From Sphingopyxis terrae subsp. terrae NBRC 15098 (lineage in GTDB: Bacteria > Pseudomonadota > Alphaproteobacteria > Sphingomonadales > Sphingomonadaceae), in NCBI RefSeq assembly GCF_001610975.1, contig NZ_CP013342.1, forward strand, positions 2,799,001 through 2,863,000: 64,000 nucleotides of DNA. Reading direction: 5' to 3'. Made by a program: the position numbers and the translations under genes. Within the stretch, counting starts at the first letter, position 1; every line of letters starts with the position of its first letter. A model generated the notes under the pieces. That model ran no database searches. It was not told the DNA's origin and saw only the letters and a program-made list of their open reading frames with translations. Shown piece by piece: positions 27,315 to 36,260 of this stretch.

Positions 27315-28058
27315 ATGCCTCGTTTGCATCGCCTAATCGCATTAACTTTGCTCGGGTTGGCGGCCTGCGCTGGAAAGCAGCCAGTGGCGGTTGTCCCCGC
27401 CAGCGGGGTGACGCTTCTGGACGCGCTTCCTCAGCCGACGAGCCGCGATGCGCAACAGGCAACCCGACAGACCTTTGTTGGCTCCTTTACGGAGCTTTCG
27501 GTCGACGTGTACGGCATTCCCGATCTTCAGCGCGAGATATTGACCGACGGCGAGGGCAAATTCTCGTTCCCGTTGATCGGAACGCTAGACGGCGCTGGCA
27601 AGTCGCCCACGCAACTGGCTGGAGAGATCGAGGATAGGCTGCGTGGGCGGTTTGTTCGCGATCCTCAGGTTACAGTCAACTTCAAGGCCGCGACCAGCCC
27701 GCTTCACCTACTGTCGCAGGCCGTCACCGTCGATGGCCAAGTACAGCGCCCAGGCCAGTATCCTCTCGTTGGTCGACAGACCCTGATGCGGGCGGTATCG
27801 CTGGCGGGCGGGCTGACCGAGTTGGCCAAGCGGGACGACGTGCTGGTGTTCCGCAAGGTCGAGAACCAGCAGTATGTCGGGATCTATAACTTGCAGGCAA
27901 TCAGGCGCGGCAATTACGCCGACCCCGAGATTTTTCCGAACGATGTGATCGTGGTCGGCGATTCTTCGCAGCGCCGCCTTTTTGAGGATGTGATCAAAGC
28001 GGCCACGCTTCTCAGCACTCCGCTCATTGTCCTGACCAATCTCACCAACAACAATTGA
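27315..28058 (+). CDS. Polysaccharide export lipoprotein (Wza/GumB-like)
   Basis: A 247-residue lipoprotein: MPRLHRLIALTLLGLAAC has a lipobox LAAC with the modified Cys at position 18. The mature part has a Poly_export domain (LSVDVYGIPDLQREILTDGEGKFSFPLIG), then SLBB motifs (TVDGQVQRPGQYPLVGRQTL). The C-terminal helix (LFEDVIKAATLLSTPLIVLTN) would cross the outer membrane in a Wza-type octamer. It forms the exit channel for the polymer, working with the adjacent Wzc-like kinase. Upstream of the start is a purine-rich stretch (GAAAGAAGAAT). Confidence 0.93.
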   Translation: MPRLHRLIALTLLGLAACAGKQPVAVVPASGVTLLDALPQPTSRDAQQATRQTFVGSFTELSVDVYGIPDLQREILTDGEGKFSFPLIGTLDGAGKSPTQLAGEIEDRLRGRFVRDPQVTVNFKAATSPLHLLSQAVTVDGQVQRPGQYPLVGRQTLMRAVSLAGGLTELAKRDDVLVFRKVENQQYVGIYNLQAIRRGNYADPEIFPNDVIVVGDSSQRRLFEDVIKAATLLSTPLIVLTNLTNNN

Positions 28059-28083
28059 TCGCGCGATCGTATTTTCTGAACGG

Positions 28084-30318
28084 ATGATAGCGAAGATGGA
28101 TACCCCAAACACCGCGCGCTCGATCGGAAGTTCGGCGAGTCCCGCCGACCGGCGAGGTGAGGCTGAGCCATATCGCGGCGGGCTTTTTGACATGCATATG
28201 GTCGAAAGAGCCTTTGTCGCCCTATTGAATCGTAAGGCTTGGGTCATCGGCAGCATTCTGGCCTGTCTAACGATTGGCTTGGCCATCACTTTCCTGATGA
28301 CGCCGTTATATACTAGCACGTCGCGGATCGAAATTTCTCCCCAAGCTCCAGTGGAAACCGACGTCGAGGGCGCGCGCGAAAAGACGATTTCCAATGAGAT
28401 CGCCTTTTTCAATACTCAGTACAGCTTGCTGGAATCGCGCTCGCTTGCGGCTCGTACAGTCCGAGCCGGAAACCTTCTAAACGACAAGGATTTCCTCGCC
28501 CAATACGATCTCACCGGGGGTGAGGAGGGCACACCCAACAGTGCCCAGCGCGCGCGTATGGCTGAACGAGCGGAAAAGATTTTGCTCGACGCAGTGAGCA
28601 TCGAGCCGGTGCGCCAGTCGAGTCTTGTCGATGTGTCCTTCTCGACGCCTTCGGCAACGCTTTCCGCGAAGTTGACCAATCTGTGGGTCCAGCAGTTCGT
28701 TGCAGCTAATCTCGATCGCCGTTTCTCTGCAACGAGTGACGCGCGGCGGTTCTTGGAGCAACGTATCGGTTCGCTGCGCCGCAATCTTGAGGATTCGGAG
28801 CGCGAGCTGATTACCTATGCGGCGAACAACGACATCATTACGCTCGAGACCCGCAGCGACCCAGGAACAGGACGGACGATCGGTGACCGAACACTTGTTG
28901 CAGCCGATGTCGAAAAGATCAGCACCGCGCTTTCAGTTGCGCGCGACGCTCGCATTGCAGCCGAAAGCCAACTGAGCAGTTCAGTTTCGTCGACGGATCT
29001 GTCGAGCAACGCCGCAGTGAGCGCCCTTCGTCAGCGGCGCGCTGAATTGATGGCAGATCTTGCCCGTCTGCGGAAGATTTTCGGTGAAGAGTATCCCGAA
29101 ATTGTCGCCAAAAAGGAACAACTTGCAGCGCTGAATCAGTCCGTGTCGACTGAAACGCAACGCTCGCGTGCGCTCAATCAGGAGAGCTATGCGAGCGCAT
29201 TGAAGCGCGAGAAAGAGTTACAGGCGGAACTCGACCGGCTGACTGGCAAATATCGTGACCAGCAGCGCCGGTCGATCGAATATGCCATCCTCCAACGAGA
29301 GGTCGATACCAATCGCCAGCTTTATGACGGCCTGTTGCAGCGTTACAAGGAAATTGGCGCCGCCGGCGTCGGGACGAATAACATTGCAGTAGTCGATACG
29401 GCAACGCCATCGCCTGGTCCGTCGAGTCCCAAGCTAATCCTCAATGTTGCGCTGGCGTTGATCGCCGGGTTCGGACTGGCCGGGGCGCTGGTTTTCCTGC
29501 TCGAACAGCTCGATCAGTCGATCCGCGACCCGAGCGAAGTGAGCGACCGATTCGGCCTGCCGCTGCTGGGTTCGATTCCCAAGGTCGACGCGGACACCTT
29601 CGAAGAGCTGCTCCTCGACAAGAAGTCGATGATCTACGAAGCCTATTTCGCTGCGCAGACCAACTTGACGTTCCTTACCAATCATGGCGCGCCGCGCAGC
29701 TTCATGCTGACTTCCACGCGACCTGCCGAAGGAAAAAGCAGCTCGGCGCTGAGCTTAGCCAGCGTATTCGGTCAAACGGGCAAGAAAGTCATGTTAATCG
29801 ACGCTGATATTCGCAGCCCCTCGCTCAACGAATTGCTCGACGTCGATAACCGTAATGGCCTGAGCAACTATCTGACTGGATTTGACAAGGTGAGCGAACT
29901 GATTGCTTCGTCGCCTGAATTTGGCTTTGACTATATTCTCGCCGGGCCTATGCCGCCGAACGCCGCCGAACTATTCAGTTCGTCGCGGCTCAGCGAGCTT
30001 GTCGAGCTATTGCTGCGCGATTATGACCATGTCATTCTCGACGCGCCGCCGGTGCTCGGCCTTGCCGATGCGCCATTGCTCGCGCGGCCGGTGGAGGGCG
30101 TCATTTTCACGATTGACGCCTCGAGTAGCAGCGCCCGCGCGATCAAGTCGGCGCTCAACCGCTTGCGGCAGACCGACGCACAGATTTTTGGAGCGCTCGT
30201 TACCAAGGTCGGCAGACGCAACGAAATCTACGGCTATGGCTACGGCTACGGCTACGGCTACGGCTACGGCTACGGCTATGGCTATGGCGCAGACAAAAGC
30301 CGCGGCAACAGCGAGTAA
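28084..30318 (+). CDS. Polysaccharide co-polymerase and BY-kinase (Wzc/ExoP-like)
   Basis: About 744 residues. A Wzz domain sits between two membrane helices (near residues 58-78, AWVIGSILACLTIGLAITFL, and near 450-475, LNVALALIAGFGLAGALVFL) with a long periplasmic coiled coil and a GNVR-type segment. The cytoplasmic kinase domain holds Walker A STRPAEGKSSSALSLAS, Walker A' VMLIDADIRSP and Walker B HVILDAPPVLGLADAPLL. It ends with a tyrosine-rich tail of ten YG repeats, serving as the autophosphorylation cluster. BY-kinases cycle phosphorylation to control polymer length and export. The true start may be 28096 rather than 28084. Confidence 0.93.
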   Translation: MIAKMDTPNTARSIGSSASPADRRGEAEPYRGGLFDMHMVERAFVALLNRKAWVIGSILACLTIGLAITFLMTPLYTSTSRIEISPQAPVETDVEGAREKTISNEIAFFNTQYSLLESRSLAARTVRAGNLLNDKDFLAQYDLTGGEEGTPNSAQRARMAERAEKILLDAVSIEPVRQSSLVDVSFSTPSATLSAKLTNLWVQQFVAANLDRRFSATSDARRFLEQRIGSLRRNLEDSERELITYAANNDIITLETRSDPGTGRTIGDRTLVAADVEKISTALSVARDARIAAESQLSSSVSSTDLSSNAAVSALRQRRAELMADLARLRKIFGEEYPEIVAKKEQLAALNQSVSTETQRSRALNQESYASALKREKELQAELDRLTGKYRDQQRRSIEYAILQREVDTNRQLYDGLLQRYKEIGAAGVGTNNIAVVDTATPSPGPSSPKLILNVALALIAGFGLAGALVFLLEQLDQSIRDPSEVSDRFGLPLLGSIPKVDADTFEELLLDKKSMIYEAYFAAQTNLTFLTNHGAPRSFMLTSTRPAEGKSSSALSLASVFGQTGKKVMLIDADIRSPSLNELLDVDNRNGLSNYLTGFDKVSELIASSPEFGFDYILAGPMPPNAAELFSSSRLSELVELLLRDYDHVILDAPPVLGLADAPLLARPVEGVIFTIDASSSSARAIKSALNRLRQTDAQIFGALVTKVGRRNEIYGYGYGYGYGYGYGYGYGYGADKSRGNSE
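30229..30288 (+). repeat. Ten tandem TAYGGC hexamers encoding (Tyr-Gly)10
   Basis: Ten in-frame copies of TAC/TAT-GGC (30229-30288), the middle six being identical TACGGC. They form the C-terminal Tyr-Gly tail of the BY-kinase. Perfect hexamer tandems are prone to slippage in whole-codon steps, so tyrosine number could vary between strains without a frameshift. Confidence 0.97.
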
Positions 30319-30350
30319 ACGGAGCGAACGGCGAAGCGCGGCGATTAATT

Positions 30351-31565
30351 ATGAAGATGTCGGCTAAATTCTCTCTGCTGATCGGTTCCGGCCTGCTGGC
30401 GGCGGGCGTGGTCTGGGCTCAGTCGACTGTGATCGTCTACGAGCGTCGGGCGCCCGGCCGCGCGGCTATGATTGGTATCCCGCCGCAAGGATGGACAAAG
30501 GCGTCGCTTAGCCACGCGCTGCAGGGGGCACGGCTGGTCAAGAATCCTGAATCCGCTCCAGGGTCGTTAGAGCGCCAGTTAGCGCAGGAGGCGTTTGCCG
30601 CTGAACCGCTTGCCACGCCCGCGCTGTCGGTCCTGATCCAGTCGCTGGCTGCGGACGGGACGCAGCGCAAGTCCGAGCGACTGATCGAGCTCGCGGCGGA
30701 ACTCAGCCGGCGCGACAATCTCGTTAATGCGATGCAGATTGACGAGGCGTTGAAGCGGAAGCAGACCCAACGCGCGATGGGCCTTCTCGGGCGCGCGATG
30801 TCAGTCGATTACGAAGTCCGTTATATGTATCTTGAGCGAATGGCTGCCGGCACTGCCAGCGCTGGGGCTTCCGATGTTCTAGTGCCAATGCTCGGTCGTA
30901 ACCCGAAATGGAGCCTGGACTATTGGAATGCGGTTCTGAGGGTGCCAAACGCGCTCGTGCGTGCGGGCGAAATTCGGCGTCGGATCGCCGGGACCCCTTG
31001 GAATGTCAATAATCCGAGCAAGACTGATTTCGAGTTGATCGCCGAGTTGGCGAAGCGGGGCCACCCGGCGCTCGCGCGTGATATTGCAAGCAGTCTCGGC
31101 ATGTCGGTGACGTCGAGCGGCGAATTGTTGGCCGGTTCGATGTTCAACCATCAGCCCCGCTTCGTTCCGTTCGAATGGGAATTGCTTCAGACCGGTGACG
31201 TGGGGGCGACGATCGACTCCAAGGCGGGCACCTTGGCGATATCCAGCCTGCCGGGCGCATCGGGCGTGGTAGCGCGCCAGCTGATAGAAATTTCCGCTCC
31301 CGGCGTCTATCGCTTGCGATGGAGCTTAGCGGGCTTGGCTGCCAATCCCGATGCGCTGCTGAAGTTTCGCCTGACCTGCGCCGAACCGACCCGAGCGGGT
31401 CCGCCGATCCCCCCCATCACGATCGGCGAAGGTAACGGCAGTGCTGTTTTGACGATCCCGACCAGCTCATGCGCATGGTATGGCGCGACGTTAGAATTCG
31501 GAGCCCAGAGTAGCTCGGTCGGCACGGACATTGCGATAGAGCGGCTCAGCCTGCGCCGTGAGTGA
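30351..31565 (+). CDS. Exported protein of the polysaccharide locus, unknown function
   Basis: A 404-residue protein with a signal peptide (MKMSAKFSLLIGSGLLAAGV then VWAQST). The first 270 mature residues are alpha-helical and repeat-like (AELSRRDNLVNAMQIDEALK, KRKQTQRAMGLLGRAMSVDY), suggesting a TPR-like solenoid. The last 130 residues appear beta-rich (PGASGVVARQLIEISAPGVY; FGAQSSSVGTDIAIERLSLR), resembling a carbohydrate-binding jelly roll. I do not recognise a named family. It is 32 bases after the BY-kinase stop and ends three bases before the start region of the epimerase gene, so it is clearly part of the operon. A periplasmic partner of the Wza/Wzc exporter is my inference. Confidence 0.7.
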   Translation: MKMSAKFSLLIGSGLLAAGVVWAQSTVIVYERRAPGRAAMIGIPPQGWTKASLSHALQGARLVKNPESAPGSLERQLAQEAFAAEPLATPALSVLIQSLAADGTQRKSERLIELAAELSRRDNLVNAMQIDEALKRKQTQRAMGLLGRAMSVDYEVRYMYLERMAAGTASAGASDVLVPMLGRNPKWSLDYWNAVLRVPNALVRAGEIRRRIAGTPWNVNNPSKTDFELIAELAKRGHPALARDIASSLGMSVTSSGELLAGSMFNHQPRFVPFEWELLQTGDVGATIDSKAGTLAISSLPGASGVVARQLIEISAPGVYRLRWSLAGLAANPDALLKFRLTCAEPTRAGPPIPPITIGEGNGSAVLTIPTSSCAWYGATLEFGAQSSSVGTDIAIERLSLRRE

Positions 31566-31627
31566 AGCGACTTTGGCAAAAAGGCGCAACCCAGTTCTAT
31601 CTGATACCCACCCCCATGGAGAATTGC

Positions 31628-32644
31628 ATGCGCCGTAAAATATTCGTGACCGGCACCGCCGGCTTCATCGGATTTCACTTGGCGAAACTGTTGCTCGCCG
31701 AGGGGTTTGAAGTCGTCGGGTTCGACGGGATGACCGATTATTATGACGTGGAGTTGAAGCGCCGACGCCACCAGATTTTGCTGCAGAATCAGCATTTCTC
31801 CGCTGTCGAGGCGATGCTGGAGGATCGCGAGCGGATTGACGAGTCGATCGATCAATTCAGGCCTGATGTGATCGTGCACCTCGCCGCGCAGGCGGGAGTG
31901 CGCTATTCGCTCGAAAATCCGCACGCCTATCTGTCGGCGAATGTTATCGGAACCTTCAATGTTATGGAAGCGGCACGGCGCAACCAGGTCGGTCACCTGC
32001 TGATGGCTTCGACCTCGTCGGTCTATGGCGCAAACGACGACATGCCTTTTCATGAAAATGAAAAGGCCGACACGCAGCTGACCATCTATGCCGCGACCAA
32101 GAAGGCGACCGAATCTATGGCGCACGCCCATGCACATTTGTGGGACGTGCCGACGACGATGTTCCGGTTCTTCACCGTCTATGGACCGTGGGGACGCCCC
32201 GACATGGCGTTGTACAAGTTCGTCGATGCGATCCTCGATGACCGTCCAATCGACCTTTATAATGGCGGCGACATGTATCGTGACTTCACCTATGTCGACG
32301 ATCTGGTCCGCGGCATCCGGCTACTGATTGACGCTGTGCCCGAACGTCCTGCTTCAAAGGTGGAGATCGAGCCGGGAGACAGCCTGTCGCCGGTCGCGCC
32401 CTTCCGCATCGTCAACATTGGCAATAACGACAAGGTGCGGTTGCTCGATTTCGTCGCCGCGATCGAGCATTCGCTCGGGAGGAAGGCCAAGAGCAATCTG
32501 ATGCCGATGCAGATGGGCGATGTTCCAGCGACCTGGGCCGATGCCAGCCTGCTCGAACGGCTGACTGGATATCGTCCGCAAACGGACTTCCGCGACGGCA
32601 TTGAACAATTCGTCACCTGGTACAGGGAATATTTCCGCAAATGA
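31628..32644 (+). CDS. NAD-dependent epimerase, UDP-glucuronate 4-epimerase-like
   Basis: A 338-residue extended SDR enzyme. MRRKIFVTGTAGFIGFHLAK carries the GxxGxxG motif; the segment 'DYYDVELKRRRHQIL' is characteristic of the UDP-GlcA 4-epimerase subgroup. The catalytic Ser-Tyr-Lys set is present in STSSVYGAND and YAATKKATE. The substrate-region 'RFFTVYGPWGRPDMALYKF' also matches this subgroup. Predicted reaction: UDP-glucuronate to UDP-galacturonate. The start is set at 31628 because GGAGA (31618-31622) lies five bases upstream; upstream in-frame starts give unlike residues. The stop overlaps the next gene by four bases (ATGA), indicating translational coupling. Confidence 0.85.
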   Translation: MRRKIFVTGTAGFIGFHLAKLLLAEGFEVVGFDGMTDYYDVELKRRRHQILLQNQHFSAVEAMLEDRERIDESIDQFRPDVIVHLAAQAGVRYSLENPHAYLSANVIGTFNVMEAARRNQVGHLLMASTSSVYGANDDMPFHENEKADTQLTIYAATKKATESMAHAHAHLWDVPTTMFRFFTVYGPWGRPDMALYKFVDAILDDRPIDLYNGGDMYRDFTYVDDLVRGIRLLIDAVPERPASKVEIEPGDSLSPVAPFRIVNIGNNDKVRLLDFVAAIEHSLGRKAKSNLMPMQMGDVPATWADASLLERLTGYRPQTDFRDGIEQFVTWYREYFRK

Positions 32645-33939
32645 CGTCCGACCAGATTGCACCGCTTCCCGAATTCGACACTGCGTCCATCGCCGTCATC
32701 GGCTTGGGCTATGTCGGCTTGCCACTCGCCGTCGAATTCGGACGCGTCCGGCCAGTCGTCGGTTTCGATATAAACCGGGACCGCATCGCGGCGCTCCGCA
32801 ATGGGCGCGACGACACGCTGGAGACGACTGCGGACGAGCTTGCTGCAGCAACCGAGCTGGTGTTTTCTGACGATATCGCAGAGCTTGCGCAGGCGCGCGT
32901 TTATGTCGTGACAGTACCAACGCCAATCGATGCGCATAAGCGCCCCGATCTGACCCCTCTCGTCAAGGCTTCGGAAACGGTCGGCCGCGTTCTGAAGCGC
33001 GGCGATATCGTGATCTACGAAAGCACGGTCTATCCAGGCTGCACCGAGGAGGATTGCGTGCCGATCCTCGAACGGGTCAGCGGCCTTGTCTTCAATCGCG
33101 ATTTCTTTGCCGGCTACAGTCCTGAGCGGATCAATCCGGGCGACAAGGAACACCGCCTGCCGACGATTCGCAAGGTGACGAGCGGGTCGACCCCCATTGT
33201 GGCCGAATGGGTCGACCGACTTTATGCGCAGATAATCACGGCGGGCACGTTCCGCGCCGAAAGCATCAAGGTCGCCGAAGCGGCGAAGGTGATTGAAAAC
33301 ACGCAGCGCGACCTCAACATCGCCCTCATGAACGAGCTGTCGATCATCTTCGGCCGGCTCGGCATCGACACGCACAGCGTTCTCGAAGCGGCCGGGACCA
33401 AGTGGAACTTTCTGAAATTCACGCCGGGCCTGGTCGGCGGCCACTGTATCGGGGTGGATCCCTATTATCTGACGCACAAGGCGCAGGCGGTCGGCTATCA
33501 CCCCGAGGTGATCTTGGCCGGGCGGCGCGTCAACGACGGCATGGGCGGCTATATCGTCAGCCAGGTCGTGCGGTTGATGATAAAGCGCGGGCTGCCGGTT
33601 CAGGGCGCGCGCGTTCTGGTGCTCGGGCTGGCCTTTAAGGAAAACTGCCCCGATATCCGCAACACCCGGGTCGTTGATGTCGTCAGCGAGTTCCAGGAAT
33701 ATGGCGTCAAGGTCGACGTCCATGATCCGTGGGTCGACGCGGCCGAGGCGCAGCGCGAATATGGGATCGCGCTCGCTGATCCGGCCGTGGGCGATTATGA
33801 TGCGGTCATTCTAGCGGTATCGCATCGTCAGTTCCTCGACGCCGGCGCAGAAGCCCTGCGCAAGTTGGGCAATGCTTCGTCAGTGCTCATCGATGTCAAG
33901 GGCACGTTAGGATTTGGTGAGAGCGATTTGCGCATCTGA
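32641..33939 (+). CDS. UDP-N-acetylhexosamine 6-dehydrogenase, TviB/WbpO-like
   Basis: A 432-residue nucleotide-sugar dehydrogenase. The NAD site is VIGLGYVGLPLAVEFGRVRP. Motifs follow: YSPERINPGDKEHRLPTIRK, VIENTQRDLNIALMNELSII, and catalytic Cys in GLVGGHCIGVDPYYL. The C-terminal domain has VLVLGLAFKENCPDIRNTRV. The 'RINPGDKEHRL' and 'HCIGVDPYYLTHKA' strings are typical of TviB/VipA and WbpO/WbpA-type enzymes that oxidise UDP-GlcNAc or UDP-GalNAc to the uronic acid. It overlaps the epimerase gene by four bases, so the two are coupled; the pair resembles TviB/TviC, giving UDP-GalNAcA or a related sugar. Confidence 0.88.
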   Translation: MTSDQIAPLPEFDTASIAVIGLGYVGLPLAVEFGRVRPVVGFDINRDRIAALRNGRDDTLETTADELAAATELVFSDDIAELAQARVYVVTVPTPIDAHKRPDLTPLVKASETVGRVLKRGDIVIYESTVYPGCTEEDCVPILERVSGLVFNRDFFAGYSPERINPGDKEHRLPTIRKVTSGSTPIVAEWVDRLYAQIITAGTFRAESIKVAEAAKVIENTQRDLNIALMNELSIIFGRLGIDTHSVLEAAGTKWNFLKFTPGLVGGHCIGVDPYYLTHKAQAVGYHPEVILAGRRVNDGMGGYIVSQVVRLMIKRGLPVQGARVLVLGLAFKENCPDIRNTRVVDVVSEFQEYGVKVDVHDPWVDAAEAQREYGIALADPAVGDYDAVILAVSHRQFLDAGAEALRKLGNASSVLIDVKGTLGFGESDLRI

Positions 33940-33964
33940 ATTGTGAACCGGGTCAGGGGAAGCG

Positions 33965-35281
33965 ATGCAGCTCCGCAGTCTCATCCAGCTAACCGCGAGC
34001 GTCGGCGCCATAGGCCTGCTCGACCGCGTTGTAGCAGTCGGTCTCGGCATCATCTTTGCGCGCTGGCTAGGCCCCGACGAGTTTGGGACTTATGCCTTTG
34101 TCGTCACCGCAATCGCCCTGCTGTGCATTCCGGCGAAGCTCGGTATCCCTGAGCTATTGACGCGCGATATTGCCGCAGCGCGCGGTGGCGCCGAGCCGCT
34201 GGCGCTGGCCGGCTCGATCGTCAAAGGGTTTGCCATCGTCGGCATCGCGGCGATCGCGATCGTGGCGGTCGGGCAACTAGTCTTGCAGTTCACGGCCGAT
34301 ACGCCGATTAGCCGCCTCATGAGGATAGGCCTGTGGATGGTCATCCCTTCCGCCTTTTTTGAGGTTGCGGCGGGCATAATTCGCGGGTTTGGCCGGACTA
34401 TAGCGTTTCAGCTCTATGGGTCGGTCTTACTGTCGGGGGCGACCCTAGGCATTGGCGCCTCGGCGATGATACTGCTCGACCAATATACCGCAAGAATCGC
34501 GATCGAAACACGCTTTGCAGCCTTTACTTTGTTGTTGATGACATGCTGTGTCCATCTCATTCTGATCCTGCGGCGGCTATCATCTGCCGATGGCGGCCGC
34601 ATCCTCGGGACGGGAGAAATCTTGTCCACCGGATCGCGCTTCATGTTCAATTCGGTTATCAATATGGCGCTGATGCGGGTCGACCTGCTGGTCCTTGGCA
34701 TTCTCGCAACCGAGAAAGCCGTTGGTCTCTATCGCGTTGCTGCCGAAGGCGGGTTGTTGGTGGCGTTTGGCTATACGGCCGTGACCACGGTCCTAACCCC
34801 TGAATATGCGCGGATGCACAAGGCGGGCGATCGCGAGCAGCTTCAGAAGACTGTGCGCCACGCAACATGGTTGATCCTCCTTATTGGGGGCTTGATTGCG
34901 CTTCCCTTGATCTTCGGATCGCACCTAGTCATCGGACTGGTGTTCGGCGAATCCTACACCCCGGCAAGTTTCGCACTGTCGATCATCGCGGCAGGATATC
35001 TGGTTTCGTTCCTGTTCGGCGACCCGATCTATATATTGAACATGACCGGCCATCACGACAGAGTGACTCTGCTCGTCGCGATCAGCTTGGTTGTTTCGTT
35101 GGTGCTGTGCCTGGTCCTGATTCCGTCGCTAGGTGGCACCGGGGCAGCAATCGCGGCATCGGTGGCGTTAATCTGCTATCGTTACCTCGCCTGCCGTGCC
35201 GTCTATCGGTGGCTGGGCGTGAATTGTGCGGTGTTTGGCGGCATGGTGAGCTTTGGTAAGGCCCGTGGCGGCCGGGCATGA
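33965..35281 (+). CDS. Oligosaccharide flippase (Wzx-like, MOP superfamily)
   Basis: A 438-residue polytopic protein with about twelve helices. The N-terminal ASVGAIGLLDRVVAVGLGII then FARWLGPDEFGTYAF matches the polysaccharide biosynthesis protein family (PF01943-like) opening, in which 'R.LGp.eyG.y' is conserved. It flips undecaprenyl-linked repeat units across the inner membrane. Start ATG 33965 has AGGGGAAG five bases upstream. It follows the dehydrogenase gene by 25 bases in the same operon and together with Wzy-, Wza- and Wzc-type genes marks the locus as Wzx/Wzy-dependent. Confidence 0.88.
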   Translation: MQLRSLIQLTASVGAIGLLDRVVAVGLGIIFARWLGPDEFGTYAFVVTAIALLCIPAKLGIPELLTRDIAAARGGAEPLALAGSIVKGFAIVGIAAIAIVAVGQLVLQFTADTPISRLMRIGLWMVIPSAFFEVAAGIIRGFGRTIAFQLYGSVLLSGATLGIGASAMILLDQYTARIAIETRFAAFTLLLMTCCVHLILILRRLSSADGGRILGTGEILSTGSRFMFNSVINMALMRVDLLVLGILATEKAVGLYRVAAEGGLLVAFGYTAVTTVLTPEYARMHKAGDREQLQKTVRHATWLILLIGGLIALPLIFGSHLVIGLVFGESYTPASFALSIIAAGYLVSFLFGDPIYILNMTGHHDRVTLLVAISLVVSLVLCLVLIPSLGGTGAAIAASVALICYRYLACRAVYRWLGVNCAVFGGMVSFGKARGGRA

Positions 35282-35355
35282 GGCGGCTGCCCACAGCCTG
35301 AATAGAATCGCGGCAGCAGTCCCGTTCAATGTACCGTTTCATTAGAGGATTAAAT

Positions 35356-36252
35356 GTGACCAAGTCGCTCCACAGTTTCCGATCGTCGAGCCAAGGATTG
35401 GCGAAAGTATCGCGTTTCGTGACCAATCGGAAGCTGCACAAACTGGCGCGCGAACATCATACTGCGGGCTATCCGCAGATGGCGATCTTTTCGCACGACC
35501 ATATCGGGCACGTCATCAACATTGATGGTCGTTACGAGGATGACTATCTGTGCGCAGCTTTCGGGTGGCTTGGCGGTTTCGTGGAGGATATGGGCGAATC
35601 GGTGGCGCTTGACGTCGGTGCGAACATCGGCAACCACTCGATCTTCTTCGCAAGATATTTCCGCGAGGTTCATTCATTCGAACCCAATCCGCGGACGTTC
35701 GAACTTCTGAAATTCAACGCGGCGCAGGCGGCAAATGTTATTCCGCACCGGCAAGGCCTGTCGGACGCCGACGTCGTCGGAACGCTTCACGAAAATCCGA
35801 CCAATATGGGCGGCACTTTCATAGAGGTCTGTGGGCCGGATACCGTGCCGGGCACAGGCGTGCCGCTGGCAACGCTCGACAGCTTCGTGCTCAACCGGAC
35901 GCTCGGCCGTATCGGTTTCATCAAGATCGACACCGAAGGGTTCGAGGCACGGATTCTTCGGGGCGCGACGGCGGTCATCGCGGCGAACCATCCCGTCATA
36001 ATGTTCGAACTGTCGCCGAGCGATTTCGGACCCAAGGGATCCGAGGTCGCCAATCTCTTGGCCGGTATGGGCTATGATTTCGTTTCGGTCGAAAGAAATT
36101 TCGAATTCGGCGAATCGCGGCTTGGCCGTTATTCAGGATTTCTGTTGCGGACACTTTTCGGCGAACGACTCGAAGTGCGACCGGTCGCGCGGTTCAACCC
36201 TGGCTTTTATCAGATGATCGTCGCGGTGCATCGCGATGTGAAAGTGGCCTGA
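35356..36252 (+). CDS. FkbM-family methyltransferase
   Basis: About 298 residues from GTG 35356, chosen because AGAGGA (35345-35350) lies five bases upstream; an ATG at 35329 without ribosome site would add nine residues. Motif I is VALDVGANIGNHSIFFARYF, followed by VHSFEPNPRTFELLKFN, LDSFVLNRTLGRIGFIKIDT and EGFEARILRGA, all FkbM hallmarks. Enzymes of this family O-methylate hydroxyl groups on sugars or polyketides. In this position a methyl group on a polysaccharide residue is the natural inference. It precedes the family-2 glycosyltransferase by eight bases. Confidence 0.88.
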   Translation: MTKSLHSFRSSSQGLAKVSRFVTNRKLHKLAREHHTAGYPQMAIFSHDHIGHVINIDGRYEDDYLCAAFGWLGGFVEDMGESVALDVGANIGNHSIFFARYFREVHSFEPNPRTFELLKFNAAQAANVIPHRQGLSDADVVGTLHENPTNMGGTFIEVCGPDTVPGTGVPLATLDSFVLNRTLGRIGFIKIDTEGFEARILRGATAVIAANHPVIMFELSPSDFGPKGSEVANLLAGMGYDFVSVERNFEFGESRLGRYSGFLLRTLFGERLEVRPVARFNPGFYQMIVAVHRDVKVA

Positions 36253-36260
36253 GCCACGCC

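Noticed and set aside
30229-30288. Tandem hexamers as a CRISPR or regulatory repeat
   Set aside because: The repeats are contiguous with no spacers, in frame with the kinase, and code for Tyr-Gly. They are a coding microsatellite.
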